Of a stretch of 64,000 nt of DNA, positions 23,712 through 33,939 are shown in pieces; position 1 is the first letter of the stretch; each line of letters begins with the position of its first letter. The stretch is from Micrasema longulum. Taxonomy: Eukaryota; Arthropoda; Insecta; Trichoptera; Brachycentridae. The stretch lies in assembly GCA_022494885.1 (NCBI GenBank), contig JAGVSM010004899.1, positions 186,001 through 250,000 on the forward strand. Direction: 5' to 3'. The translations under genes and the position numbers were made by a program. A model generated the notes under the pieces. The model was given only the letters and a program-made list of their open reading frames with translations, made no database searches and was not told the origin of the DNA.

Positions 23712-23833
23712 GGGTGACATTCCAAACGCTCTCACGGCCGTAGAAAACGCTTTTATCTCGCGTATTTACATACAAAATAATAATAATAAAAAGTGTTTTC
23801 TACAGCCGCGAGAGCGTTTCAGAATAGCACCGC
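23712..23833. mobile_element. 120-bp foldback element
   Basis: CAAACGCTCTCACGGCCGTA followed by GAAAACGCTTTT is complementary, with few mismatches, to AAAAGTGTTTTCTACAGCCG followed by CGAGAGCGTTT. The loop is AT-rich with (ATA)n. The arm motif CGGCCGTAG-AAACG links it to the larger foldback 450 bp upstream. A further arm-like scrap (AAACGCTCTCACAGCTACGA) lies at 21850. Confidence 0.7.
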
Positions 23834-24364
23834 TGGATTTCATGGTTCCTAAAGGAATATTGATACGTTACTAAGACAAAAATAAAGATCATTTCTTCGT
23901 AATTCCGAATCTGTATTTAAAAAACTGTCGTCAAAAATGCTAGATACTGCACTCTTCGCAAAGACGGACGACAGAAAAGTCCGTTATTGTTCCTTGTAAC
24001 ATTGAACACCACTCAATAAATCAAAAAATAATATTTTATTAAAAAATTCATGGCGGGGGACACGAAAAATTTTGGACTTGATGCCTTTTCCAGGGTAGCC
24101 ATTCTATTTAATTTTCTATTTTAACCCTTCCAGAGTCGCGTATTGTAAAACAAAGTCAAATAGCACTCGACAGAGACTTGGCATAATGGCCCGACAAATT
24201 GAGTGAAGTGTACACGACCAATTGAGCAAAGGAAGAAAAAATATTATATTCGCCTTAAAACATTTCACGCGAGGCGCACAATTTGAAGTAGACAAAGTTT
24301 TTATTTAATATAAAAGTTAATTTAAAATGAAAACATCTAAGCACAATTTTAAAGACCTTATATA

Positions 24365-24640
24365 TATAAATATATTTGGATAATTTATAAAGCGCCATAT
24401 TTGTGAAAATCGCCTCAAGGGCGCTGTACAATAAATAAATATCCCAGCACGTCTTGCAGCTACAGAGCGCATGGACATGAAGTAATCTAGCCCATATTTG
24501 CATGTTTTATTTTATGTTACAATGAAGTTTAGAGTTGAAGTAATATTTTTAAAAAACTAAATAAAAAACAAATTTGTTAAAATAGAAGTTAGATTGCAAG
24601 TCTTGCAGCTACTGAGCGCATGGACTGTTGGAATTCTAGA
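24365..24640 (-). repeat. LINE tail repeat, - strand copies
   Basis: 24370-24490 carries GCGCCATATTTGTGAAAATC, GCCTCAAGGGCGCTGTACAA, then CACGTCTTGCAGCTACAGAG CGCATGGAC. A second partial copy of the last part lies at 24598-24625. Same family as 17560 and 23290. Confidence 0.6.
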
Positions 24641-24699
24641 CCCCATTTACTTAATTTAGATATTTAATAGTTGATAACATTTACCTATTGAAGCAGCTG

Positions 24700-24985
24700 A
24701 ACATGCACATTGGTAAAGCAAAGAGTAATTTTAAATACTTTCGCGTTAATATTTAAACTAAAAAATAAATTGTTGCCCGAATACATGTTTTGTGATGTTC
24801 AGCGTAATAATGAAATTCCTCGCTATCCCACGAGGGGAGGTGAGGGTTTCAGACTCCCCAAAACAAGAAAAAGGGCAACTAAAAACAATCTGTATCATAA
24901 AGGACTTAAGATGTTTAATGAGTCTATCGCATCGCTTCGTGGGATGGCGATAATTTTTGTTGAAAACAAACATCCATAGAGGTAG
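24700..24985 (+). mobile_element. LINE fragment, C-terminal RT tail
   Basis: The frame 24710-24979 reads IFKLKNKLLPEYM, then YPTRGGEGFRLPKTRK, then LYHKGLKMFNESIASLRG. The succession K-I/L-K-N-x-L-x-P-E-Y, then TR-x-x-x-x-F-R, then LYHKGLK-x-F/Y-N is typical of Jockey/CR1-like ORF2 ends. Both ends are lost. Distinct from the LINE at 16985. Confidence 0.65.
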
Positions 24986-25269
24986 ATAGAGTGTCATCGG
25001 AAAGCATCTGGATTTTATAACAATGTTTATATATATATATATATTGTTCATTCATTAGTATAACTGGGTGTTCAATTTTTATTTTTACAACTATCTAAAG
25101 AAATACATTATATAACTACTAGAGTATTATTATGACTTCTATTATTATAACTACTAAAGACGCCCTTTCACTCTATTGCATAGAAAAAAAGCATTCCAAA
25201 TTTTTCGTTTGGTTTTTGGTTTAACAACAAACGTGTAACGGACGGTTGGACCTGAGTACCTAGGGCCCG

Positions 25270-26010
25270 TTGTATTTTATTATTATTTTTTATTTTTTTT
25301 ATTTAAATTTCATTGATAAACTTTTACGGGTTAAATACATATAACAAAATATTATCACTTTTAAAGTTAATAATAATATTTTTAACATCTTCTGTAAAGG
25401 TTGTCTGAGTCTTTTGTTTAGTTTTGTCTGGTAGTTTGTTGTATAATTTCAGTCCATGGATTATTAGTCTCGATTGTCCTTTTCTCGTTTTAAAAGATTG
25501 TATATGATATTTTTCTGATATTCTGGTATTGTGTTTATGTTTACTACAGTTTTTTTCAAGTTTTAATTCTTCGTCTACAATTACATCAGTGGCTGATTTA
25601 TGAATAAATTTTAAGGATTCTAGTTTAAAGAGTTCAGTTACATTAAATTGTTTAGTTTGTTTAAAAAGTTCTTTAGTTGCTGTTAGATAGGGAAGGTCAT
25701 ATACTAACTTTAATATTTTATTTTGCTGTCTTTGTAGTCTGTTTATGTCATTTTGATTTCCTGTTCCCCATAGTAGTTGCATATAACATATTTTAGTTTT
25801 TACATAGGCTCATACATTTTTTTTTCCTTTATTAGAACAAACTTTTTGATCTAAAAAAATAGACTCGATAAAGTCGCCACATTGCTAATTTAATTGTTGA
25901 TATGAATTGTCCATGTCAATTGTCTGTCTATTATTAGTCCTAAGTATTTAACGTGTTCAATTTCAGTTAGTCGTATTGCTGTAAACTGTAGCTAACTTTG
26001 TGATTGATAA
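25270..26010 (-). mobile_element. LINE 3' half, decayed
   Basis: The frame 25782-25324 (-) has WGTGNQNDINRLQRQQNKIL, then LVYDLPYLTATKELF, LNV/FNVTELF-type sequence and a C-terminal GLKLYNKLPD. Before it, at about 25850-26000 in other frames, the RT thumb-side words EIEHVKYLGLIIDRQLTW can be read, followed by stops. The 3' UTR ends in a TAATAA-rich tail at about 25275. This is Jockey/CR1-like by motif order. It is frameshifted and 5'-truncated. Confidence 0.75.
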
Positions 26011-26429
26011 TTATATAATGGTTTTTGTCCGTATGGGTGACTCTTTAAGCGGGTGGCGTATTATAACTGTGCGGTTTTTAGCAACATGTAGAAAACTTTG
26101 ATTGGCCTATAATATGAGTTTATTGGAAATATTGTATTTATTTTTGTAATGGTTGTTGTTTTCTTAAAATAAATCAAATAAATAAGCATTTTGATCAGTA
26201 AATTCAATGGTTTTAATTCTCGCATTATGGTTAATTTATAACTACTAGGAACTATTAAAATCTACTAACGATTGATTGAGAAGCATTAAAGCGCAAAAAC
26301 AGCATGTTTTGCTTTGTTTCCATAAATTATTTTTTAATATTGGTATAATGGGTATCGGAGAATAGGTGCGCGGTTAGACTTCTGGCGAAACTGGAAATCT
26401 ATTCACACAAAGGCCTTTTGGGTTGCTGC

Positions 26430-26560
26430 TCAACTCCAGGACAAACACTTAAGTGTGAAAAGCGTTTCCCGCCACGCCGAGTGGGCCTCGGGCGGGAGCA
26501 GCGGAGCGGCGCGGGCGGGGGTGATTGATGGCGCTGGGAAATTTGCCTGATAAACTTCGG
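26430..26560. promoter_or_regulatory. Isolated GC-rich block
   Basis: About 100 bp with GCGGAGCGGCGCGGGCGGGG in AT-rich DNA. CACTTAAGTG is on its left and TGATTGATGG on its right. The latter resembles a Pbx/Exd-Hox composite site and the former an NK-type site, by remembered consensus. No repeat copy is seen. It may be a host regulatory element, but this is speculative. Confidence 0.25.
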
Positions 26561-27960
26561 AATTCAAAAATGTAATTACAAGCCAATATTTTAATGGGCG
26601 AAAATTCAAAGAAATACACAACGCGAACCTGATACTTTATTACGGAGAATGATGTGCCTCATCCATCTTTTAGAGATGCTTACAAATTACAGAATAACAA
26701 AGATACAATAAAGATTAAAAACAACAATAATTATCGTTAGAAATATTAAAATATTTTTTTCCGATATCGTAATAAGGATATGTATTTTGTATGTGTCCAG
26801 GCGGATTCAGAGAGTAAATAGAACGAGAACCCTTGAAGGATGTTTTCGACTCAACGGCTGCTCTCACGTATCAGGTATTTCCCGAATAATGAAATAACGT
26901 TCAGATAAGACCTCCTCTTAATGAAGCAGAGAAATTATTATTGTGAAGACACCTCATATGTTCTTTGACACAATATCAACATTTCTTGATTCGAAACTAT
27001 TGGTTGAGTTCTATTTTTAGAAACATCAATAGGTAAATTGGGCAGATCACATAGGACACGGCACAGTTTGTATTTATTACGTAGGTCTAGAGAATTTATT
27101 TTTGGAATAATGAGTAATTTCTTGTGTGAGTCAAACTTTACAAATATCAACATGGAGATCTTGAAGAAATCTGAACTGATCACCTTTAATAATAAACCTT
27201 TTGTAACAGATGATCTTATTACGCTGCATTTGATTTTAAAATACAGTGCCCTATGCACCACTAGGTGCTCAAACGGGTTTAATTATGATTTAAATCGCAC
27301 TGAATTTAATGATTTAACCTTAAATATATTTGTCCATATAAAGTACAGATCAATGCTAGAGTATGTTTTAATTTTCCGGTATTTTACGTTGAAAATTTAT
27401 GAATACAATTTTAATTTTGTTAATTTATAAATACATAAATAATTAAATTCACTTATTATCAAACCGATATGAATGAATGGAATAAGTTGTGGCCTAAACT
27501 AATCCCCACGTAAAACATTAATACAGTCTATTAAAAGTTAACTTGAATTTATGAAACCGATATCAAAGTATAAAACTATGGACACACATAAATCATTAAC
27601 AATTACTATCGTAGAAGTTCGCGTCAACAGTGGTATTTATCATCCCACGCGGCCTAATGCAAAGCGAAAACTTTACGTTCGAGGTGGGGAGCCTCGGGGT
27701 GAGCGTAATAAGGGGGTACAGTCACCCCTACACCCGCTACAGACTGACCTTTAAAGTCAACAGGTTACATGCGGAAGAACGCTAAACGTCATTTCATCTT
27801 AGTGATCACGACTTCCTTCTGTGGCCATAATAAATCGTCACTTTGGTCTATGTAATGTCTACCGGAAATTTAGCGTGAATACTAGGAAAATCTTCTTAAA
27901 AACTAAAAAGTTATTCGTAGAAAAACTTAGCCACGGCCAGATGCGGCTGGATTTGGTACA
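26560..27960. other. No feature recognised
   Basis: AT-rich with overlapping frames of 107 and 130 codons on opposite strands around 27.0-27.4 kb. Neither shows motifs I know. They may be the ghost of one decayed transposon ORF. Confidence 0.3.
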
Positions 27961-27961
27961 G

Positions 27962-28675
27962 AGTATTTTATTTTATTTTATTTTATTCAGAAAACATACA
28001 GTCATACATAAAAAGTATTAAAAACAACGATTTTCTAACATAAAAAGACCAATTAAGTTTTCATAAATTATGCAAAAGATTTAAACACTAAATGTGACAA
28101 AAAAATAAATAAATAAGAAACTCAAGAGAGAAAAGAATAATTGTTGGCATTTGCGTTTTTATGGAGGTTTTCATTTGTTATAAATAAAACTACCGAATGT
28201 ACACCCCGAGTCATCCACGCGCACACACATGAACGCACATATACAACATACACAAACATATACATAGCACAAACCACTCAAAATGTACATTCAGCAACTA
28301 TCCGAAATCATCAACTCCATGAAGAAATTTTATGTACAAATGCAACGTGCAGTTAAAAATGTCTACATCAATACTGAGTCCATTATAATTTCTACAGATA
28401 CTTCTAATAAATGAATTCGTGGTATAATTGTTTTTAGAAGTTGGTATATAAAAAAGGGAATTTAATCTGGTATAGCGAAGAGGACAACGGAAAACAATAT
28501 TTTTAAAAGGTACGGCGAATCAACCATATTATTTATAATTTTGAAAAGAAAAATTAAATAACATGTAAGACGCCTTTTTTGGAGTGATTCTATATTTAAA
28601 AAAAACGGGTGAAAGGTGAATTTTTGGCGAGTTATCCCGAAACAAAAATCCACCAGAGAAGGCAACGGGAAACCG
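27962..28675 (-). mobile_element. Jockey-like LINE 3' end
   Basis: On the - strand a frame from 28665 reads SLQKRRLTCYLIFLFKIINN then MVDSPYLLKILF. After a stop and frame change, NSLFYIPTSKNNYTTNSFIR then RSICRNYN and DIFN follow down to about 28330. Order and spacing (RR-x-x-x-L-x-FL-K-I-I-N, SPYLL, then F-x-x-P-x-x-x-x-N-x-x-x-NS, then LDIFN) are typical of the ORF2 C-terminus. The UTR ends at a (TTTTA)n run, 27966-27990. Same type as the end at 63535. Confidence 0.7.
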
Positions 28676-28689
28676 TTCTGGTCATCTTT

Positions 28690-28920
28690 TCCCAGGTATC
28701 ACTATGGCGAGTGCATCCAATAAGCAGTTGTCCTGGCTGCGGAATACAAGAGTAGCGCAGGACCGAGATGCTTTCGCTGCAGTGATCGCCGACGTCGAGG
28801 GGACCCGACAAGGCACCGAGAGAAGGAGAAAATCCTTAGTCAACCTTAGTCAAACCTTAGTCAATAAATCACGAAATGCAAAAACAAAAGAAAAACGGAA
28901 AAAAGTACTGATTGTATAAA
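28690..28920 (+). mobile_element. Small LINE-like ORF relic
   Basis: The frame from 28704 encodes QLSWLRNTRVAQDRDAFAAV then IADVEGTRQGTERRRKSL. The SWLRNIR-x(n)-DR-x-x-x-x-x-IADV arrangement is what I recall from the C-terminal end of some insect LINE ORFs. It lies head-on to the LINE at 27962-28675. Short and unsupported by neighbours. Confidence 0.35.
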
Positions 28921-28967
28921 AATTGTATTATCATCGCTGCGGTTTTGTAATTTTGAAATTATTCCTC

Positions 28968-29205
28968 CCGTGACGTCACTAGTTGTCATCAGTGAGTTGT
29001 CCTGACTGGTGAGTTGGCTTCCCGGAAACAGGCAATCTATCCAACGCTGTAGTTGATTAGCAAGAACTTGTGAAGTAGTTCATTTTTATAAATTTTCTTA
29101 TATATTTTCGAGAAACATCGCCATACAATGAAATGCTCCAATTTATACCGCGTGTAAGAAAACATTTTTATATCCAAATCCCCGTAGCACTAAACTTCTT
29201 CATTA
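28968..29205 (+). repeat. Repeat family C, copy 3
   Basis: CTCCCGTGACGTCACTAGTT, TCATCAGTGAGTTGTCCTGA and GAAAACATTTTTATATCC match 4585-4885 in order. The inner part has diverged. Confidence 0.6.
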
Positions 29206-29439
29206 AGGTGTCTTTAATAATATATATCTCTCTTTGCGCTTGTTTATCTTCTTATGCTCGTATAAACATGCCCAAAAGAGGATTGTAATAACCGATATTT
29301 GAGGAGAAATATGATCGCTCTGCGTTTAGTGTTTATCTTCCCCAATCGGTTTCTTGTTAACAGAAGGGAAAACCAAATTTCATCTAGATATAGAACTACG
29401 TAACTTCCCATGTTATTGATACTCGCAAAGGTTTGCCTT

Positions 29440-29747
29440 TGACCTAATAAAGCTCAGCCGAAATCAAGTGAGGGTTATCACTAGAATCCTTACAGGGCAC
29501 TGCAGATTGAACAAGCACCTTGCTAGAATGAACCTTTCCGACACTTCTAGATATAGGTTCTGCAGAGCAGATGAGGAAACACCTATATAAATTATATGTG
29601 AATGTAATGCTTTACATTATAAAAGAAGAGGATGTAAAAGAGCTCGCCCCCTACCTAATAGCTTTACGGATCTGGGCTAGGAGGGAGAGATTTAGTCAAA
29701 TGAGAACTTTCGCCATCCGCAAAGTAGCCAAACTCTTTATAGACCTG
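29440..29747 (+). mobile_element. LINE relic with RNase H-distal zinc-binding end
   Basis: A frame without a starting ATG reads KLSRNQVRVITRILTGHCRL, NKHLARMNL, then YRFCRADEETP, a stop, and IICECNALHYKRRGC. This is the TGHC...H...CRFC-x(n)-ETP-x-H/I-x-x-CEC pattern found at the C-terminus of I/Jockey/R1-like LINE polyproteins. At least three stops interrupt it. It is cut off at 29748, where the GGGCC-terminus element starts, so that element probably inserted here. Confidence 0.7.
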
Positions 29748-30745
29748 GGCCGCGATTGTAAACGCTATCTTCATCTGTACACTAAACTTCTGTACTATCT
29801 CTATCAACCTCGGTATGTTCTACAGACTTGTCATCTCGACGTCATATGATCGAATAAACCAATGAATGACCCCGAAAAAATAGTCTACGTTCCTTACTTC
29901 ATTAAAATTTCAAATAATTCTCATTTATATTTTGGATAGGCGTCTGTGATAAAAAAGCGCTCACTTCAAAGTGATTATAAACCCAGATAAATCCCAATTC
30001 AAGCAAAAAATACTCGCTTGAATATGATTTTAAAATGACTTTTGACAATTACTGTCTGTATTTATCTACCGAGAGATTACAAAGCCAACTCCTTTAACGT
30101 CTCGATACGTACACTCCAGAAGATAGTAAAACAGATGGAAAAAATATAATAACTAAATTTATTTTTTGTAGTGGCAACATTTTACGCCTAGATGCTCTTA
30201 TTTGTTAATAGGGCAGAATTAAGTCTTATTATCTGTGCATCTAAGCGTTCGTTTTCAAAACTGACAGTTATGTAAAATTTCATTCAACTTCTAAACTGAC
30301 TTTTTTCTCTCTCATATTTGTAATAGGCTTTTAAGAAAAAAAGTGCCAAGCTTAGAACGATTAAAAATTAAAATAAATCGTATGAATAAAGGGAAAATTT
30401 CTCGGTGAAATTAAATTATTGACACTTTCAAAACCTAGATATGCGAATCGAAGGAATCCGTCGGTACAAACCGATGTACTTACATCAAAACAAAAGGTAG
30501 GATGGGGGATCGGTAGTGTATATTCGTAATCGCCCGGGAGAATTTATCTTCAACTATGACGTCATAATGAAGCTATGTCACTTTAGTGCGTAGATATGTG
30601 TACCGTGACGTACGCTTCCCCTTGTTTCATTTCGATGTACCTACCCAAAACTTGAAGGTGGGGGGGGGGTCGGTTGTGTATCTTCGTAACCGTTCGAAAG
30701 AAATTATCTTTAACTGTACCGTCATAGTGACGAGTTATGACGTCC
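29748..30745 (+). repeat. GGGCC-terminus element, long type, copy 2
   Basis: Begins GGGCCGCGATTGTAAACGCT and is collinear with 2615-3393 over CCAATGAATGACCCCGA, CAAGCAAAAAATACTCGCTT, CTAAGCGTTCGTTTTC and the G-run GGGGGTCGGT-GTGTAT. It is about 220 bp longer because the last block is duplicated: GGATCGGTAGTGTATATTCG at about 30510 and GGTCGGTTGTGTATCTTCGT at about 30668. Confidence 0.7.
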
Positions 30746-30769
30746 TTAGCTCCCTGGGTTGGAGGGCGA

Positions 30770-32720
30770 GAACTATTTACGGAGACCCTCACAATAGATC
30801 TTCGCAGGCCGCAGTGACGTCAGGAGCTTAAAGCATAGCACTGACTCCCACCTCTAACAATAAGAATATATTATTGATAGTTAATGTATCCATACAAGGA
30901 TTACCTCAACCGTCGCATACATAAAAAAACTTCGAACGGCGGATATAAATTTGATTGGTTCAAATGTCTAACAACACAACAAAAGTGTCTTTTCCTCGCG
31001 GTGTACGCGTACACTGTACATATTCCATAGTTAACATCAGCTGCCGGGTGGGAAATGAGAAAGATAACGTTCTAACAACTAATGCGAAAACATTTCCTTG
31101 CTCACGGCTTGTTCATTTGGCGCGTTACTAAACTGAAGGCTTTATCGTGCAACTTGCGAGGGGCGTGTGACGTCACCAATCGGATTATTGGGACAAACCG
31201 GACACACACGTGGTATACACTTTATTCCGTTCTGCTTATTCAACTAAGATACAACGATGTGTACAGAAAATTACAAAAAAATAATAATTTTATATCTCTT
31301 CAATGGCGAGTTATCTCAGAGTTTTTTAAAGATATAAAAATATCATAAAATACATTTTACTACCCACGCTTTCTTTCTTTCAAAATGCGTAAAAACATTT
31401 CACAGTAATTTATTTTTAGGCCGTAGTTATTATTATTCTTTCGAAAAGTTCAAACATTTTGACTAAAAGCAATTTAATCCTTTACGTCCAAGAAGATGAA
31501 TACAAAAATATTATTATTATTATTATTACTATTATTAAAATGCTTAATGTATAAAATTTAAAGATTTGATATTTCAAATTTACAAGATTGTTTAGTAGTA
31601 CTACAGAAACTCAATAAGGCACAATCAAGCCATATTCATTGGCTTGGTGAGTCCTGTAAAAAAAAAAATAATTTTAAAAATGTCTTAAAATAACTAAAAT
31701 TGTAATATTGTATGTAAATAATACTTTTAAAAAAAATAAAAAAATAAAGTAAGCCCTGTAGATGCCTAGACTTCAAAAAAAAAAAAAGGCTACAAAAATC
31801 ACAATTTTCTATCGAATAATGAATGTCTAATTGTAAAAAAAAAAATAAAATTACGAAAACAAATTTTGGCGCGCGAATGCAAAATGTCGGCAAAACTGGC
31901 AGCGGTGCTCACAAGGGAGACGACGTTATACACTTTTTAAAAAAGCACTATGGTATTCGAAGACAAACAAAAGCGGTTCTAAAATTGAGCTCGTTACTGA
32001 AATATCAATAAAGCTAGCGAGCTTTCAGTTGAGCCATCAATAAAGCTTAGGCATGGAAAGAATAAACATCGACGCATATTTCGGGGTGTGGGCGTCCAAC
32101 TAGAACAAAAGTTTACACTTCTGTTATTTTGTAACGCGAAAAAGACAAAGATTGGGACTGAGTGTGCGCAAAAAGATGCCTACATAATTCTTCGCGTGGG
32201 GACGCGGACGTGCCATATTCTGATCTCGCATCATGAAGACTTCAGTCGGTACAACAAGGGAGGCGCTTCGAGTGCGCCTGTGTGACGTCACAGCCGCCTG
32301 TCATAACTGTCAAATGAACAGAAACAAACGTGGGTTGTCAACGGAACAACAGCTCGGTATTCTCTGACAGTTATGTTCGGCGATAAGTAAATTGACTTAA
32401 AATATAAATAATCATCACGCTGAAGCTCTCTCTGTGATGAGCTAAAACATAATAAATTCATACTTCAACAATCACTCTACATTTATGTAATAAACAATTC
32501 CACAATACCTACAGTATTTGCTGCGATACGATAAAAGAAAATTGGATATTTTACAACTGTAAACATTTTTATTAAATATTTTTGCGAGTGAGTTGATATT
32601 TTTGCGAGTGAGTTGATATTTTTTAGTTAGGTACCTGTTTTGATAAAAATAAACCTCTTATTATAAATCGCACAAAAGACGCTATCATTATAACATACCT
32701 TATTATTTAAAAAAGAATAA
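30770..32720. other. No gene recognised; (ATT)n and GC-balanced patches
   Basis: Contains an (ATT)n run at about 31508-31540. A more GC-balanced section at 31870-32390 has short frames but no recognised protein. ATAACTGTCA at about 32298 and TGACAGTTAT at about 32366 are inverted repeats. A 25-bp direct tandem (ATTTTTGCGAGTGAGTTGAT) lies at 32578-32625. Confidence 0.35.
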
Positions 32721-32732
32721 TCCCCTAAGTCT

Positions 32733-33150
32733 CAACTTTAAAGGCTTCTCAGCAGGTGGGAAGGAGAGGATATGGAAGGAAGTTATGAAAATACACCACA
32801 ACCACCCAGACCAATTGAGAAAAAAAACTTTCTTGGATTTGATGTAATAACTTATATTTACTTATAATTTTAAAAAATACTTGGTACACTTCCACTTATT
32901 TATTTTGACTAATTAGCGCTTTTACCCTCTAATGGGCATCTTCAGACTGGTTAAATTGCTAACTGGTCAAAATAAATAAGTGGAAGTGTACCAAGTATTT
33001 TTAAAATTCATAACTTATATGTAAATATAAGTTATTACATCATTACAATAGAATTCTATCAAGAATTGTAATTAATTATTTAAATAAAATTTCTTGGATT
33101 TCTTTCTCGCGAGTGGCGGGAATCGAACCAGCGATTAATTAATTAATAAA
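32733..33150 (-). mobile_element. SINE family 3, interrupted by a hairpin element
   Basis: The left part (32733-32840) carries CTTCTCAGCAGGTGGGAAGG and CCAATTGAGAAAAAAAACTT. The right part (33090-33150) carries TTCTTGGATTTCTTTCTCGC and GAGTGGCGGGAATCGAACCA, the reverse complement of a tRNA B box. Joined, they match 36881-37065 collinearly. The 249 bp between them are a separate insertion. Confidence 0.7.
32841..33089. mobile_element. Hairpin element with 12-bp target duplication
   Basis: Both flanks carry TTTCTTGGATTT (32829-32840 and 33090-33101), so this is a simple insertion with a 12-bp duplication. The inside starts GATGTAATAACTTATATTTA, and about 70 bp of this arm is the inverted repeat of the segment ending GTTATTACATC at 33041. 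The loop includes TAGCGCTTTTACCCTCTAAT GGGCATCTTCAGACTGG. A 48-bp tail after the right arm ends AATTATTTAAATAAAA. Related copies are 59165-59400 (left arm truncated) and 43830-43885 (loop only). The long duplication and A-rich end suggest retroposition, not cut-and-paste. Confidence 0.75.
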
Positions 33151-33159
33151 AATAAATTG

Positions 33160-33935
33160 AAATAAAATAAAACAATCTACTCTATAAATGCCAAATTCAT
33201 TCCAATTAGAATTTATACATTATCTATCTAAAAAAAAAAATAGTTCTGGCGAATAATCGACAGACCAAAAAAAGAGTAAACTGATATTTACATGAAGCAC
33301 AAATATTCTTACGGATGATCGTTTACACCTTTACTTGTTTTGAATTACGTCGTATCAAGCCCCAGGTTTAAAATCAATACGGAAAATAACAGAATTATAA
33401 ATAAGAAATATAAATGATCGCGTAATCAATCACTTCACGTCCCGCAATATATTTGAGTAGCTAAGATAGATCAGTTTTGTGTTCTCTATATCACAAAAAT
33501 ACCTCTACTTATTGTCATAGTAAGTTCTCGTATTTATTTAATAAAAATATCAAAGACAAATGAAAATATCTAAAAATATTAGTATGCAGGGTAGGTGGGT
33601 TAGTTATACAAGGGAATTGGGAGGGATGGGTGGGCATATTGAGAACAAAAACGAACCTCGGTCATTACGAAAACCATTATCATCGTAAAGGCGGTGTTAT
33701 AGATAAAACCAGATTAGGTTATAAACATTTTATAGGTTTACATAGGATTCAATCAAGATCAAATTTATTGAGTTCTGAAAAATGACATAAATTCGGGAAA
33801 GCCGACTCGGTCGTGGGTCGTAACTCAAGGCGAAGGTCAGAATAAACCTACATTTGTGTGTATTTATACATTTTAAAAAACATTTAGGTATTAAGTAGTC
33901 AAGAGAGACGCAGATTATTATCTGTAGTACCTATA
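33160..33935. other. No feature recognised
   Basis: AT-rich sequence upstream of the LINE. Its border with the 5'-truncated LINE lies at about 33.94 kb and no promoter-like element is evident. Confidence 0.35.
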
Positions 33936-33939
33936 CTCG

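Noticed and set aside
26938..27430. Overlapping 107- and 130-codon frames on both strands
   Set aside because: No recognised motif in either; only one at most could be real and no signals support it.
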